DNA from: Myxococcales bacterium
GTDB lineage: Bacteria; Myxococcota; Bradymonadia; REDH01
DNA length: 28,420 bases
Assembly (NCBI GenBank): GCA_018970625.1
Contig: JAGWVZ010000001.1
Coordinates: forward strand, 1 to 28,420
Reading direction: 5' to 3'
The notes beneath the pieces were generated by a model. The model was not told where the DNA came from. It made no database searches and saw nothing but the letters and a program-made list of their open reading frames with translations. Position numbers and translations under genes: made by a program. Below, one piece after another: positions 6,344 through 15,419 of this stretch (positions are counted from its first letter, which is position 1; every line of letters begins with the position of its first letter).

Positions 6344-9300
6344 TCATCCGCGCGCGCGGAACACCAGCACAATGCCGTCCGGCTGTGGACGCTGACGGCG
6401 CCGGCCGCCTCCGGCGTTGCGGCCTTCCTGCAGGACCACCGTGACGTCGGGGTTGCGGTCGAGCAGCTCCGCGAAGCGACGTGCCTCAGAAGCCGACCCA
6501 AACGCTTCAAGTCGGTTATGGACGGAAGCGTTGCGCTGCAGCCCCTTGTGTAGCTTGCGCAGCAGGTCCATCGGCGCCTTGTTGCGCTTGCGCCGACGAT
6601 TGCCGCGCGTGGCACCCGTCTCGGCAGCAGCGTCCGAACCTTCGGCGTCCGAACCTTCGGCGTCGTCGGTATCGTCGCCAGCTTCGTCGGCTTCCGTGGC
6701 TTCGTCAGCGGCATCGTCCGAAGTGTCGGCGTCAGATTCACCGCCGCCCTGTACATCGGCCAGAAAGCCCGGCAGCAGCAGACCGTTGCGGGTGAGCTCG
6801 GCCTGCGCCGCAAGACCGGCATGGCGTTGTGCGGACGCCAACAGCGCGAGCAGCGCGTCGATGTCCGACAGGTCGACATTGACGGACACACCGTCCAGGT
6901 CCGGAGTCAGGAGCACGTTGCCCGGGTCCTCGGCCTTCACGTGCAGCGAGCCAAGCCGGCTGAACGAGCGGGCCAGCACATCGGCCCGCAGCGACCAGTC
7001 GGCCTGCGCGCTCTGCAGGGATGCCGTTGACGCGACCATGGAGTCGGCGTCGTCCGTAGCGGCCTGCACCAGTCGCTTGAACGTGGCCGAGAGCGAGTGG
7101 ACGAAACGCTTGAACACGGCGTCGGCGTGTGTTGAGCGGCGCTGGTTCGGGCCCGCAGTGTCTTCGGCGTCGGCCTCGGCAGCTTCGGCAGCGGTGTCTG
7201 TCTCGGCGGATTCGCCGCTCGAAGGTTCGGTTGATTCGACGGATTCTGTTGTGGCTTCAACCGTTTCCACGGGTTCGTCGGCTGTCTGGCCTGGAAGCGC
7301 TGCAAGCAGGGCCTGCAGACGATCGGCAGGCAGCATACCGACGCCACCGAGCTCGCGAATCAGCGCTTCGCTGACCGGGCCAAAGGCGTCGGGGGCGAGC
7401 AGCGCGCGGCGCAGGTCCTTGAATCGCTGTGCGCGACGCTGGTCGCGGGCACCGCTGTTTGACAGCACGCGCAACACCTTGCCCAGGCCGCGTGGAATGT
7501 TGGTGGTCGCGAGCGCGTCGTTGGTCAGGGCGCCGGTAGCGGTTGCACCCAGCAGGGCCGGGTAAGCCTCGAGCACAGACGCCTCGACAATCCATCGCAG
7601 GAACGCCAGCAGGTCTTCGTTGCCCGAGTCGAGGAACCAGGTGGCGGAACGCTCTGCCAGCTGCATGGCCGTCTCGTGGGTCGGCGACAGGTTCGCCAGA
7701 CGCCAGGCGGTGGTCACGTCGATCAGGCCATGCAGGGCATGGCGCAACGGACGATACGACGACATGGCGCTCAGCAGGTCGGCGCGCTGCTGCGTAAGTG
7801 TCTGACCGGCATAGCTTTCTGCCAGCACGAGCGCCTCTGCGGCAGTGCGGAACTGAGCACCCGAACGAGCGCGCGACAAAATGCGACCAAAGCTGCCTGC
7901 GGCGGCGTCGGCGTCGCGGATGTCCTGCGATCGCATCCAGCGAATGGCCGCTTCTGGACGGCCAGCGTTCACGAGCACCTTCACGACCTCATGCGCCGGC
8001 CACAGCGTGGCGCGGGCGATCCGCTGCAGCGCAAGATCGATTTGCGCGTCGGGAACAACGGCCACTGCCAGCTCCAGCAGCTCAATCAGCGCGCTGTCGG
8101 CGTCTTCGATCGCCTTCTGGCCGCGGTCGCTAAACCAGTCGATGAACTCCGACGAGGCCAGCAGGCGGGCTTGCGTGCGTGCGTCCAGCAGCCAGTCGAG
8201 CGAGCCTGCCTTGCGAGCGCGTTCGACGGCCAGTCGTGTCCATTCGCCGCGCGCCCAGGCGCCTTGCGGGGTGCGCAGATCAGCCAGACGACGGTGCAGA
8301 CGGCGGAACACCGTATGCCGCACAAGGGGTTCGCGCACACCGCGCGCCATGCGCACGCCCATCAACAGACGGTGCAGTTCAACCTGCGTAAAGGCCTCGT
8401 GACCAAGTAGGCCCTCCATCTGAACAAACCAGGCGTCGCTGTCGATATCGAGCAGCGCGCGCATGGCCTGCTGCAGGCGCTCGTCACCGCCGGTCCGGAC
8501 CTCGTCGAGGTCGCTCAGCACGCGTGCGACCGTCGCTTCAATGGCCGGCTGCCAGGACTTCGCGCTATTGCGATGGCTGGCATCAAAGCGCAGCCACGAA
8601 TTCAGCAATGCCAGCACTTCGGTTTGTAGCTTGTTCGGAAGCTCGGCCATGCGGGGCAGGGCGGCAGCCAGAAACGAGCTGTAACTTTCTGCCCATGCCG
8701 CGCGCGTCGAGCGACAGAACATGCGCCAGTACATGAAGTGGCCGCGAATGCCGCTACCCGCCTGCTCGGGAAACTCTGGAGAAGGCAACACGAAACCGTC
8801 GATCGTTCGCTTGCTCTCCATGCCTGAGATCAGGAATTCCGCAGCAGAAACAGCAGTGTACAGCGCATCGCGCGTCAGGCGCTTCTGGCTGGACGTGGTC
8901 TCGAACTGCTCCAGAACCTCGGCATCGGACGCCTGAAAGAACGTCGCCAGACGTGCCAGACCCGGGTGCTCATGGTTGCCGAGCGCATGCGCAAGCGCTG
9001 CCGAGGCGTTGTTTCGAACGCCGAGCACGCGCGCATAGGCGCGGGCCATCGCCACGGAAGGTGCGTCCAGCAGCAGATCGTCGCCCAGGCCGCGCAGGTC
9101 GGCGCGGGGCGAACGAACTTCGAAACCGCGGAAGCTCCAGCTGGTGAGCACATAGTCATAACGGCCAGCGACGGTGCGGCCTCCAATCGGGTACCGACGC
9201 ACCAGATCATAGACCGGCGCGAACGCACGCAGGTGCTCGCGGCGAGCCACCACGATATCCCAGCCGGCCTCGGCCGTTGCCAGCACGCGGAACAGGCCTT

Positions 9301-10615
9301 CAAGGGGTGTAGGCTCCTTGAACGGATTGCCGAGCGCGCGCACCAGGTGGCGCACCGAGGCGCTATCGAGCGGGAACGACGGGATGAACGCGTCGGCGTG
9401 CTCAAACGTTTCGACGTGACGACCTGCCTCGCGCAGCGCGTGCGCGGCGAGGTACAGCGCGCGGGCCGGCTGCTGATTCTCGCGCTCCGGACGGGCGCCA
9501 AAGAGCCCGGAGAGCCAGGTCGCGACGAGCGACAGGTTGCCCGGACGCTGCGCCGGATGCTCCATTGACAGCATCGGCGAGAGCGTGCGCGCCAGCGCAA
9601 CGAAGCGCTCGCGAGCCGGTTCGGTGCCGTGGAACAGATTCCACAGCGACTCCAGCAGCGGGGCCACATCCGGCGCCAGCACCCGCAGAATCTGCGTGAG
9701 GGAGTCGTGTCGGTTGCCTTCCGTCTCGTGCATGAGCGCAAGGCCCAGCCGCTGCAGACCATGGCCGTTGTCGACCAGAATACGGCGGGCGATGGCGCCA
9801 GCCGTCGACTCGTCGTTCGGGTGGTCGGCCAGCCAGCACATCGTTTCGAGCACGGCGTCCGAGCCGGAATCTTCTTCGATCTTGCCTTCGCTGCTGAGCG
9901 AAAGCCCCTTCTTGTCGATCGTCAGCGAACCGCCGAAGCGAACCGCAGCGACCTGATCATGCCAAGGCGACAGCAGGCCGCGCTCGACCTCCAGCGGAGT
10001 CGCCTGCACAGGCGCGATCACGGGAAGCCACGGTGGGCCGTCCGAATTTGGCGACTTCACCAGAAAACCGACGTGCAGACCGGGCTTTACGTCACGACCA
10101 TCCGCGGTGCGATAGGTCTGGTGCGGGTCGTCCCACTGCACGAACATCACGGCCTTTTCGAACTTCACATCGCGCGACACCAGGCTCAGGCTGCCGCCCT
10201 TCTGCATGTACAGGCCCGGCTTTAGCAGGGCGCCGAACACTTCGAGCGAGTTCCAGCGCAAAGGCATGGCGCTCTCATAGACGTCGGCCTCGAAGTTGCC
10301 CTGCGGACTGACGAGCAGATAACGCAGGTCGGGACGCTCGGGTGCGGCCGGACGCTGTTGCTGAGCCTGACCGCCGCCCTGACGGGCATCGGGTCGGTCG
10401 TTGCGAGGGCCACCGGGTCCACGCTCGCCGCCTTTGCCGCCGCCCGCCGGGCCACGACCACCGCCCTGACCCTTGCCGTCCCGTTCCTGACGGGCCGCTT
10501 CGGCCTGCTGAAGCCAGTCACGGGTGTTGCGACGACTTGAGTCGCCTTCGGGTGCTGCACCACGGGGGGCCGAGCCGCCCGGTCGCTGTTGATTCCTGGA
10601 TGCCATGCGCGCCAT
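6344..10615 (-). CDS. Giant protein of unknown function, 1423 aa
   Basis: I do not recognise this protein. Residues 1 to about 95 are disordered and rich in Gly, Arg, Gln and Pro, with RGG-like runs such as GGGRGPAGGGKGGERG, typical of RNA-binding tails. A folded part begins near DLRYLLVSPQGNFEADVYES. It continues as long Leu/Ala/Arg-rich helical sequence to about residue 1110, suggesting an alpha-solenoid. Two acidic disordered stretches follow, at about 1113-1157 and 1290-1340, the second leading into a basic cluster (RGNRRRKRNK). A short final domain ends ...PDGIVLVFRARG. There is no signal peptide or membrane helix, so it is probably cytosolic. Start could be ATG 10615 or ATG 10606; neither has a good ribosome site. 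RNA or nucleoid association is only a guess from composition. Confidence 0.85.
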   Translation of the reverse strand: MARMASRNQQRPGGSAPRGAAPEGDSSRRNTRDWLQQAEAARQERDGKGQGGGRGPAGGGKGGERGPGGPRNDRPDARQGGGQAQQQRPAAPERPDLRYLLVSPQGNFEADVYESAMPLRWNSLEVFGALLKPGLYMQKGGSLSLVSRDVKFEKAVMFVQWDDPHQTYRTADGRDVKPGLHVGFLVKSPNSDGPPWLPVIAPVQATPLEVERGLLSPWHDQVAAVRFGGSLTIDKKGLSLSSEGKIEEDSGSDAVLETMCWLADHPNDESTAGAIARRILVDNGHGLQRLGLALMHETEGNRHDSLTQILRVLAPDVAPLLESLWNLFHGTEPARERFVALARTLSPMLSMEHPAQRPGNLSLVATWLSGLFGARPERENQQPARALYLAAHALREAGRHVETFEHADAFIPSFPLDSASVRHLVRALGNPFKEPTPLEGLFRVLATAEAGWDIVVARREHLRAFAPVYDLVRRYPIGGRTVAGRYDYVLTSWSFRGFEVRSPRADLRGLGDDLLLDAPSVAMARAYARVLGVRNNASAALAHALGNHEHPGLARLATFFQASDAEVLEQFETTSSQKRLTRDALYTAVSAAEFLISGMESKRTIDGFVLPSPEFPEQAGSGIRGHFMYWRMFCRSTRAAWAESYSSFLAAALPRMAELPNKLQTEVLALLNSWLRFDASHRNSAKSWQPAIEATVARVLSDLDEVRTGGDERLQQAMRALLDIDSDAWFVQMEGLLGHEAFTQVELHRLLMGVRMARGVREPLVRHTVFRRLHRRLADLRTPQGAWARGEWTRLAVERARKAGSLDWLLDARTQARLLASSEFIDWFSDRGQKAIEDADSALIELLELAVAVVPDAQIDLALQRIARATLWPAHEVVKVLVNAGRPEAAIRWMRSQDIRDADAAAGSFGRILSRARSGAQFRTAAEALVLAESYAGQTLTQQRADLLSAMSSYRPLRHALHGLIDVTTAWRLANLSPTHETAMQLAERSATWFLDSGNEDLLAFLRWIVEASVLEAYPALLGATATGALTNDALATTNIPRGLGKVLRVLSNSGARDQRRAQRFKDLRRALLAPDAFGPVSEALIRELGGVGMLPADRLQALLAALPGQTADEPVETVEATTESVESTEPSSGESAETDTAAEAAEADAEDTAGPNQRRSTHADAVFKRFVHSLSATFKRLVQAATDDADSMVASTASLQSAQADWSLRADVLARSFSRLGSLHVKAEDPGNVLLTPDLDGVSVNVDLSDIDALLALLASAQRHAGLAAQAELTRNGLLLPGFLADVQGGGESDADTSDDAADEATEADEAGDDTDDAEGSDAEGSDAAAETGATRGNRRRKRNKAPMDLLRKLHKGLQRNASVHNRLEAFGSASEARRFAELLDRNPDVTVVLQEGRNAGGGRRRQRPQPDGIVLVFRARG
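6630..6659. repeat. Two perfect 15-bp tandem repeats inside the giant gene
   Basis: GCGTCCGAACCTTCG occurs twice head to tail (6630-6644 and 6645-6659). On the minus strand this encodes repeated Glu-Gly-Ser-Asp-Ala within the second acidic disordered stretch. The unit is a multiple of three, so copy-number changes would keep frame. Confidence 0.85.
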
Positions 10616-10662
10616 TCAAAAGGGATTCACCGCCCGTCCGGAACACCGGGACGAGCCTCAAT

Positions 10663-10731
10663 CGAACGAAGGTCGGGCGCGCTTAGCACGGCGCCGGCGG
10701 GTTGGCTACCCCGCCGGGCGTGGTTCGTTCG
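10663..10731. promoter_or_regulatory. Nested inverted repeats upstream of the giant gene
   Basis: An outer pair CGAACGAA (10663-10670) and TTCGTTCG (10724-10731) encloses an inner pair CCGGCGGG (10694-10701) and CCCGCCGG (10710-10717) with an 8-nt loop. Both are perfect 8-bp matches. They sit in the 181-bp gap between the thioesterase stop and the giant gene start, both genes on the minus strand, so the structure could form in a leader or readthrough transcript. No T-tract follows on the minus strand, which argues against a standard terminator. Confidence 0.5.
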
Positions 10732-10796
10732 TCCGGCACGAGGCCGGGCGCTACGGGTGTCATGGTGCAGGTTGGTGGTTAAAATGTCGCACGTAA

Positions 10797-11342
10797 TCAC
10801 CGCGCCGCATTTCTAATCTCGGTCACCGATATATCGGAGGACTCCAGCCATCTTTGAAATTCCTCGGTCATTGGGGGCGCTTGCGCCTGCACCCCCTGCT
10901 CGGCCAGCATCTGGCCCATCGTAACAACCTCGCCCTGTCTGCGTGCCGTTGCTCGAATCAGGCCGCGCGCGGCGACCGCACCGTCGTGGCGCCGAAACAC
11001 CTGTGCCATGTAAAACCAACGATCGTCCCACGTCACCAGAGACGTCTCCACCGAAAATGGCTTCATAAAATCCAGCTGTCGCCGAAATGTCAGCGCCGAC
11101 GCGCCCACCATGAACGTGGTGCGGGTCTGAAATGCCGGCAGAATCAGTCCCACCCGCGTAAACCACTCGGTGCGCCCCAGATCCATGAACATCGCATATC
11201 GTGAGTTGGTCACGTGCCAGTTCGCGTCGCAATGCCACGGCCATGCCTTGAAATGTGTCGTCGTCGCTTCGGTCCACTGAATGCGCGACACCGTCAGATT
11301 CCGAATGGCAGTTGCATACACGCGAAGCTGGTAGGTGATCAT
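10797..11342 (-). CDS. Acyl-CoA thioesterase-like hotdog protein (4HBT_2, FadM/THEM6-like)
   Basis: The 181-aa protein carries the hotdog signature D-x-N-x-H-x-x-N-S-x-Y as DANWHVTNSRY (Asp39, Asn41, His43, Asn46, Tyr49), followed by MDLGRTEWF. This is the pattern of FadM-type and THEM6-type thioesterases, where the Asp lies in the active site and the fold hydrolyses acyl-CoA thioesters. Later strands VGASALTFRRQLDFMKPFSVET and WFYMAQVFRR fit the family. It is cytosolic, with no signal peptide. Substrate is unknown; THEM6-like members are poorly characterised. ATG 11342 is used because the frame upstream to 11534 is Pro/Ala/Cys-rich and unlike protein. No strong ribosome site is visible. It is divergent from abiEi. 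Confidence 0.82.
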   Translation of the reverse strand: MITYQLRVYATAIRNLTVSRIQWTEATTTHFKAWPWHCDANWHVTNSRYAMFMDLGRTEWFTRVGLILPAFQTRTTFMVGASALTFRRQLDFMKPFSVETSLVTWDDRWFYMAQVFRRHDGAVAARGLIRATARRQGEVVTMGQMLAEQGVQAQAPPMTEEFQRWLESSDISVTEIRNAAR

Positions 11343-11559
11343 GACGACAGGGGGAGCAACGGAAGCATAGGCAGGGCGGCGGTCATAATCCGCCTGACGC
11401 GGTGCGGCAAGGGGTGTTGGCAGGTGCGTATACCAGGGCGACGTGGCTGGGCCGCGAAGGGCGGCGCAACTGGCGGGGGAACAGGTGCAGATGTTGTCGG
11501 CCTCTCGCGGGCGCCATGAACAACCCCGGTTCATACGGACTGCTGGTGGAAGTCTTCAA

Positions 11560-11594
11560 TCGCAAAACGCAGCACTTAGTGTTGCGTTTTGCGA
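11560..11594. promoter_or_regulatory. 35-bp inverted repeat, candidate AbiEi operator
   Basis: TCGCAAAACGCA (11560-11571) is mirrored exactly by TGCGTTTTGCGA (11583-11594). The inner bases GCAC-TTA-GTGT extend pairing to 16 positions with one G-T mismatch and a 3-nt centre. It lies 71 bp before abiEi in the 323-bp divergent region 11343-11665. AbiEi antitoxins of other systems bind inverted repeats in their own promoter and repress the operon, so this is the natural operator candidate. Alternatively it could be a hairpin in the leader. A weaker matching pair, AAGTCTTC (11550-11557) and GAAGACTT (11643-11650), flanks it. Nothing else is recognised in the gap and no promoter hexamers are convincing. 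Confidence 0.6.
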
Positions 11595-11665
11595 ACAAGG
11601 ACTCTACGCATCTCGCATGCCCTCGTAAGCACATGCCTGTTGGAAGACTTGTTAAGCCCACCGAT

Positions 11666-12457
11666 ATGACCACTCTGACCGCCAGCCAGTTCATTCAGGA
11701 ACTTCAGATTGATGGTCGCCTGACTTTCACCATGGATGAAGCACTAGCGCGTCTTGAACGGTCTCCCCCGGCAGTCCGTGCGCAGTTGCTTCGACTAAAG
11801 CTGAAGGGGGTCATCGCGGATCCATCACGTGGCTTCTATGTAATCGTTCCTCCATCCTATCGCAGACTCGGGTGTATTCCCCCCGAGCAGTTCGTGCCTC
11901 ACCTGATGCGATTCTTCGGGCAGCCCTACTATGTCGGTTTGCTCAGCGCGGCTGCTTATCACGGAGCCGCGCATCAGGCGCCGATGGTGTTTCAGGTGAT
12001 CGTGGAAAAGCCCCGACGAAGTCTGGTCTGCGGCGGTGTGAAGGTCGACTTCATTGTACGTCATGACATGGCAGAAACTCCCTGGGTCGAACGGAACGTG
12101 CCCACTGGTCGGCTTAGGATCTCGACCCCCGCGGCCACAGCATGCGAGCTGGTCGGTTATCCAGAACGATGTGGATATCTGGATAACGTCGCCACCGTGC
12201 TTTCGGAGCTGGCCGAGAAAATCTCGCCCGACGAACTCGCTGCGGAGGCGAGACGGGTTCCAGGCGCATGGGTGCAACGCCTTGGTTGGCTCTTGCAACG
12301 CCTGGAACTCGATGAACTCACTGAGGTGCTAAAGGCTGTGCTTGCGTCACAACAAACCTTTCCCGTCCCGCTGGCGCCATGGTTGCCGACCGAGGGCGCG
12401 CCCCGAAACAAAGAATGGCGAATCATCGAAAATACCACCGTGGAGGATGACTTATGA
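11666..12457 (+). CDS. abiEi: Type IV toxin-antitoxin system antitoxin, AbiEi family
   Basis: The 263-aa protein has the AbiEi layout. An N-terminal winged helix lies at about residues 1-70 (TMDEALARLERSPPAVRAQL as the helix-turn-helix, then LKLKGVIADPSRGFYVIVPP as wing and linker). The larger C-terminal antitoxin domain includes YYVGLLSAAAYHGAAHQAP, a family hallmark, and the segment STPAATACELV. AbiEi represses the operon and neutralises the AbiEii nucleotidyltransferase without forming a stable complex, hence the type IV label. ATG 11666 fits family starts; an in-frame ATG at 11633 is an alternative. The stop overlaps the abiEii start as ATGA. By eye the operon is less GC-rich than its neighbours, which suggests horizontal gain but was not measured. 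Confidence 0.9.
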   Translation: MTTLTASQFIQELQIDGRLTFTMDEALARLERSPPAVRAQLLRLKLKGVIADPSRGFYVIVPPSYRRLGCIPPEQFVPHLMRFFGQPYYVGLLSAAAYHGAAHQAPMVFQVIVEKPRRSLVCGGVKVDFIVRHDMAETPWVERNVPTGRLRISTPAATACELVGYPERCGYLDNVATVLSELAEKISPDELAAEARRVPGAWVQRLGWLLQRLELDELTEVLKAVLASQQTFPVPLAPWLPTEGAPRNKEWRIIENTTVEDDL

Positions 12458-13290
12458 TCCCTCAGCAGGCAGTTGTTGCGTGGCGTAAACAGGCTCCTTG
12501 GAGCGTCGACTCCATGGTCGAGCAAGACCTCGTCATAAGTCGGGCACTGGTGGAATTGTTCAACCATCACCGTATCTCCGAGTCCCTGGCGTTTCGAGGC
12601 GGGACCGCCCTTTACAAGCTCCACATGTTGCCGTCTGCCCGGTACTCCGAAGATATTGATCTGGTACAGATCCGAGCGGAGCCCATTGGCCAAACGCTCG
12701 ACCTGATCCGACGGTTGCTCGATGCGTGGTTGGGCACACCTAAGCGGGTGTTGAAGGAGGGGCGGGTAAATCTGTTATATCGCTTCACCTCTGAAGATGT
12801 GTCGCCCGTACCCATGCGCCTCAAAATCGAAATCAACACCCGGGAACACTTCGCAGAGCTCGGCTACCACAGCGTTCCGTTCTCTGTGCAAAGCCAGTGG
12901 TTTTCTGGCGACGCCCAAATCACCACCTTTGACTTCAATGAGCTGCTCGGAACCAAGCTCAGAGCGCTGTACCAGCGAAAGAAGGGGCGCGACCTGTTCG
13001 ACCTGTGGATGGCGCTAGAGAGCGGAAAATTGCAACCAGAACGACTCCTTCAGTGCTTTCACCGCTACATGGCCGACGGCGGGTACATGGTTTCCCGCGC
13101 CGAATTTCAACAGAATCTCTACGAAAAATCCCAACGGGCGGACTTTCGCGCCGACATGAGCGTTTTGCTCCGACCCGGACTCCACTGGGACTTTCAGCGC
13201 GCCATGGACCGAATTCTGACCGACATTGTCGCCCTTCTCCCCGGTGAACCATGGCAGGGCGTTGCTGAGACTGACGCCGTGCGCCACTGA
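12454..13290 (+). CDS. abiEii: Nucleotidyltransferase toxin, AbiEii/AbiGii family
   Basis: The 278-aa protein has all four motifs of AbiEii-type (DUF1814) nucleotidyltransferases. Motif I is FRGGTALYKLH (Gly49-Gly50-Thr51). The metal-binding motif is SEDIDL (Asp67, Asp69). Motif III is RLKIEINTRE (Lys124, Glu126), and motif IV is LGTKLRALYQRKKGRDLFDLW (Lys168, Arg175-Asp180). Related toxins bind GTP or transfer nucleotides to tRNA 3' ends, stopping growth; some AbiE systems abort phage infection. The active-site residues are intact, so the toxin is predicted functional. GGAGG (12442-12446) precedes ATG 12454, and the ATGA overlap with abiEi indicates coupled translation. Target specificity cannot be read from sequence. 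Confidence 0.92.
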   Translation: MIPQQAVVAWRKQAPWSVDSMVEQDLVISRALVELFNHHRISESLAFRGGTALYKLHMLPSARYSEDIDLVQIRAEPIGQTLDLIRRLLDAWLGTPKRVLKEGRVNLLYRFTSEDVSPVPMRLKIEINTREHFAELGYHSVPFSVQSQWFSGDAQITTFDFNELLGTKLRALYQRKKGRDLFDLWMALESGKLQPERLLQCFHRYMADGGYMVSRAEFQQNLYEKSQRADFRADMSVLLRPGLHWDFQRAMDRILTDIVALLPGEPWQGVAETDAVRH

Positions 13291-13362
13291 GCGCGCGCAG
13301 TCGAATTGTCACCCCCCATGTCGAATTTCCCGCAACGTGAGTTATCCCGAATCGATAGTCGT

Positions 13363-14040
13363 TTACGCCACGCCCAGACCTACCGGACACGACACGCCCG
13401 TACCGCCCAGACCGCAATAACCATCCGGGTTTCGCGCCAGATATTGCTGATGATACTGCTCTGCAAAATAATAGGGGCCCGCCATCGCAATTTCGGTCGT
13501 GATCGGATTCTTGCCTGCCTGCTTCAGCGCTGCATCGTACGCGATGCGCGACTGCTGCGCGGCCTGCAACTGCGCACCGGTGGTGGCATAAATGGCCGAG
13601 CGATATTGCGTGCCAATGTCATTTCCCTGACGCATGCCCTGCGTGGGGTCGTGACCTTCCCAGAAAATACGCAATACATCGATGGTGCTGATTCGCGCCG
13701 GATCGTACACCAGCTGAACCACCTCGGTGTGCCCTGTTTGACCGGAACACACCTCCCTGTACGAGGCGTTCGGTGTGTGTCCGCCGGCGTATCCCACCGA
13801 CGTAGACCAGATACCCGGCCGTAACGCCCACTCTCCCGCAGATACCTGTTGCCAGAATCGACGCTCGGCACCCCAGAAACACCCCATCGCGACAAACAAC
13901 TGCTCGTGAGCCGCTGGAATTTCGCGCAATGGGCGCCCAGTCAGCACGTGAGGCTCAGGCAGCGGCATTTCCATCGTACGTCCGGGGAGGCAGTCAGCAG
14001 CCGACGGCACTTGCAGCGGTTTGGAAGAGAATGGCCACAC
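13363..14040 (-). CDS. msrA: Peptide methionine sulfoxide reductase MsrA
   Basis: The 225-aa protein reduces methionine-S-sulfoxide in oxidised proteins, using thioredoxin to recycle. The catalytic motif is [11 protein letters not shown] with Cys54. [48 protein letters not shown] and [10 protein letters not shown] are the core family blocks. The C-terminus [15 protein letters not shown] carries the two resolving cysteines. The extended N-terminus (about 50 residues before the active site, including [21 protein letters not shown]) matches the E. coli MsrA type, and there is no signal peptide. The start is GTG 14040, supported by GGAGG 7 nt upstream. It begins 28 nt after the stop of the upstream lipoprotein gene on the same strand, so they may be cotranscribed. 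It converges on abiEii. Confidence 0.96.
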   Translation of the reverse strand: MWPFSSKPLQVPSAADCLPGRTMEMPLPEPHVLTGRPLREIPAAHEQLFVAMGCFWGAERRFWQQVSAGEWALRPGIWSTSVGYAGGHTPNASYREVCSGQTGHTEVVQLVYDPARISTIDVLRIFWEGHDPTQGMRQGNDIGTQYRSAIYATTGAQLQAAQQSRIAYDAALKQAGKNPITTEIAMAGPYYFAEQYHQQYLARNPDGYCGLGGTGVSCPVGLGVA

Positions 14041-14068
14041 GGACAGACCTCCATCGAAGATCGTTGTT

Positions 14069-15232
14069 TCAAGGTGTCAGTACCAGCACTTCGCTGGTTT
14101 CGCCATCGACAAACCAGAGTCGGCCATCCGGCGCGACCTCAATCCCCATCAGTCCTTCGGCCAGCGTGTCAACGCGGCCCAGCTCCGCACCGGTACGAAT
14201 GTCGAAAGCAATGATTTCGCCGGTGGCGTGATCGCCCACAAACAGGCGGTTTTCGACAAGCGCGAGTCCTGAGGGTTCTTCGAGCCCTTCGCCAATGAGG
14301 ACATCAAAGTCCGCGTCCACAAATTCAGCAAAGTCAGCGAGAGGCTCGTTGTCGGCGATCAGATCCAGCCCACGAACCGCGGAATCGACCTCATAGGCCA
14401 GCACGCGCTGACCGCCTGTGTCGGCCACAAAGAGCAGATTGGTCACTTCGTCGTACAGCATATGACCGGGTACCCCGGGAACCCGCGTGAGTTCCATTTC
14501 GGGGAACCGGTACACGATGCCATCGGAGTGATCATCGAAACCAGGGCCGTGGTCTTCCTGGAAGTCATAGTAGACGACGTGGCCGTTCAAACCGTCGAAA
14601 ACGAAATACTCGTTATCCCGGTAATGGGCGATACCCATGCAGAGCGGGCTCTGGTGCAGCATGTCGATGTGGCTGCCGAGCATAACCCCCGCGGGGTCCT
14701 GGTGCACAGCGGCGAAGACAGAGAGGTCGGAATCCCACAGCGCTGGCCCCATGAAATCGTTGGGCTCTGCCTGATTGTTGTACGTATTGCGGGTCTCCTG
14801 ACAGGTGCCAAAATCACCCTTGTCACCAAAAGAGACGCTGCTGACCTCTTCCATGAAATGGTCGCGAAACGCATCCAGAAATAACTCGGTCTCCTGTTCT
14901 GCAGTGCCTGCATTGAAAAGAATGACAACACCGTCGTTATCCTGTGAAAATATCCACAGGTTTTCGGGCATCTGAGGGTCAAATTCCAGGTCGCGCGGCC
15001 GGTCAAGACCATCGGCGCTCGAGGCCAGCGCGGCGATGGAGCGTGTGGCCTCGGTGCCGAATTCTGGAACAGCGAGCCCGGGAGCAGACGAGGTGGCGTC
15101 AGGCGTCGGCGAATCCGGTACAATACCCGTGTCAGTCGCATTGGCTGCTTCGTTGTCTACGACATCGTCGCCGCATGCGGCGAGCATGACCAGAAGTGGC
15201 GCTGCCAATCCAGAACGATAGCACGTAGCCAT
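14069..15232 (-). CDS. Lipoprotein with NHL/beta-propeller-like repeats
   Basis: The 387-aa product has a lipoprotein signal ending in MLAAC (Cys20), then an acidic Thr/Pro/Ala linker to about residue 50. Repeated units of the type '[20 protein letters not shown]', '[20 protein letters not shown]' and '[20 protein letters not shown]' follow. Such Gly/Asp-rich strands with a hydrophobic 'LFVAD' core are typical of NHL or SMP-30-like six-bladed propellers. The final unit, [20 protein letters not shown], is a good match. Propellers of this class bind ligands or act as hydrolases, and which applies is not evident. ATG 15232 is chosen over 15274 since AAGG lies about 7 nt upstream and the signal begins there. 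It lies 187 bp downstream of gltD and just upstream of msrA. Confidence 0.83.
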   Translation of the reverse strand: MATCYRSGLAAPLLVMLAACGDDVVDNEAANATDTGIVPDSPTPDATSSAPGLAVPEFGTEATRSIAALASSADGLDRPRDLEFDPQMPENLWIFSQDNDGVVILFNAGTAEQETELFLDAFRDHFMEEVSSVSFGDKGDFGTCQETRNTYNNQAEPNDFMGPALWDSDLSVFAAVHQDPAGVMLGSHIDMLHQSPLCMGIAHYRDNEYFVFDGLNGHVVYYDFQEDHGPGFDDHSDGIVYRFPEMELTRVPGVPGHMLYDEVTNLLFVADTGGQRVLAYEVDSAVRGLDLIADNEPLADFAEFVDADFDVLIGEGLEEPSGLALVENRLFVGDHATGEIIAFDIRTGAELGRVDTLAEGLMGIEVAPDGRLWFVDGETSEVLVLTP

Positions 15233-15366
15233 GCGCAACCTTCTGTTCTCAGGGTTCTTTCTCGCGCACTCCACGCGATAGGGGTTGTGGCTTCATTGTG
15301 CAAGGTAGCGCAGGACACATTCCTGAAGCCCCTTACAAATGTGACGCGCCGTCGATGGGGCTAACC

Positions 15367-15415
15367 GAGGGTCAGCACGACGCTCGTCGAGAACCCCGCC
15401 CTGCCTGCGACCCTC
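15367..15415. promoter_or_regulatory. Inverted repeat just past the gltD stop
   Basis: GAGGGTC (15367-15373) pairs with GACCCTC (15409-15415) and encloses the near-palindrome CGACGCTCGTCG (15378-15389). It begins 5 bp beyond the gltD stop on the minus strand, where a 3' end would be expected. No T-tract follows on the minus strand, so it is at most a weak or factor-dependent terminator or an mRNA-stabilising structure. Confidence 0.35.
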
Positions 15416-15419
15416 TGTA

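Noticed and set aside
6118..6891. 257-aa minus-strand frame running through the hairpin array
   Set aside because: Its C-terminus is just the translated repeats, and the 109-bp period is not a multiple of three. The rest lies in another frame of the giant gene.
11443..11628. 61-aa plus-strand frame overlapping the abiE operator
   Set aside because: It crosses the inverted repeat and the divergent promoter region and has no coding character.
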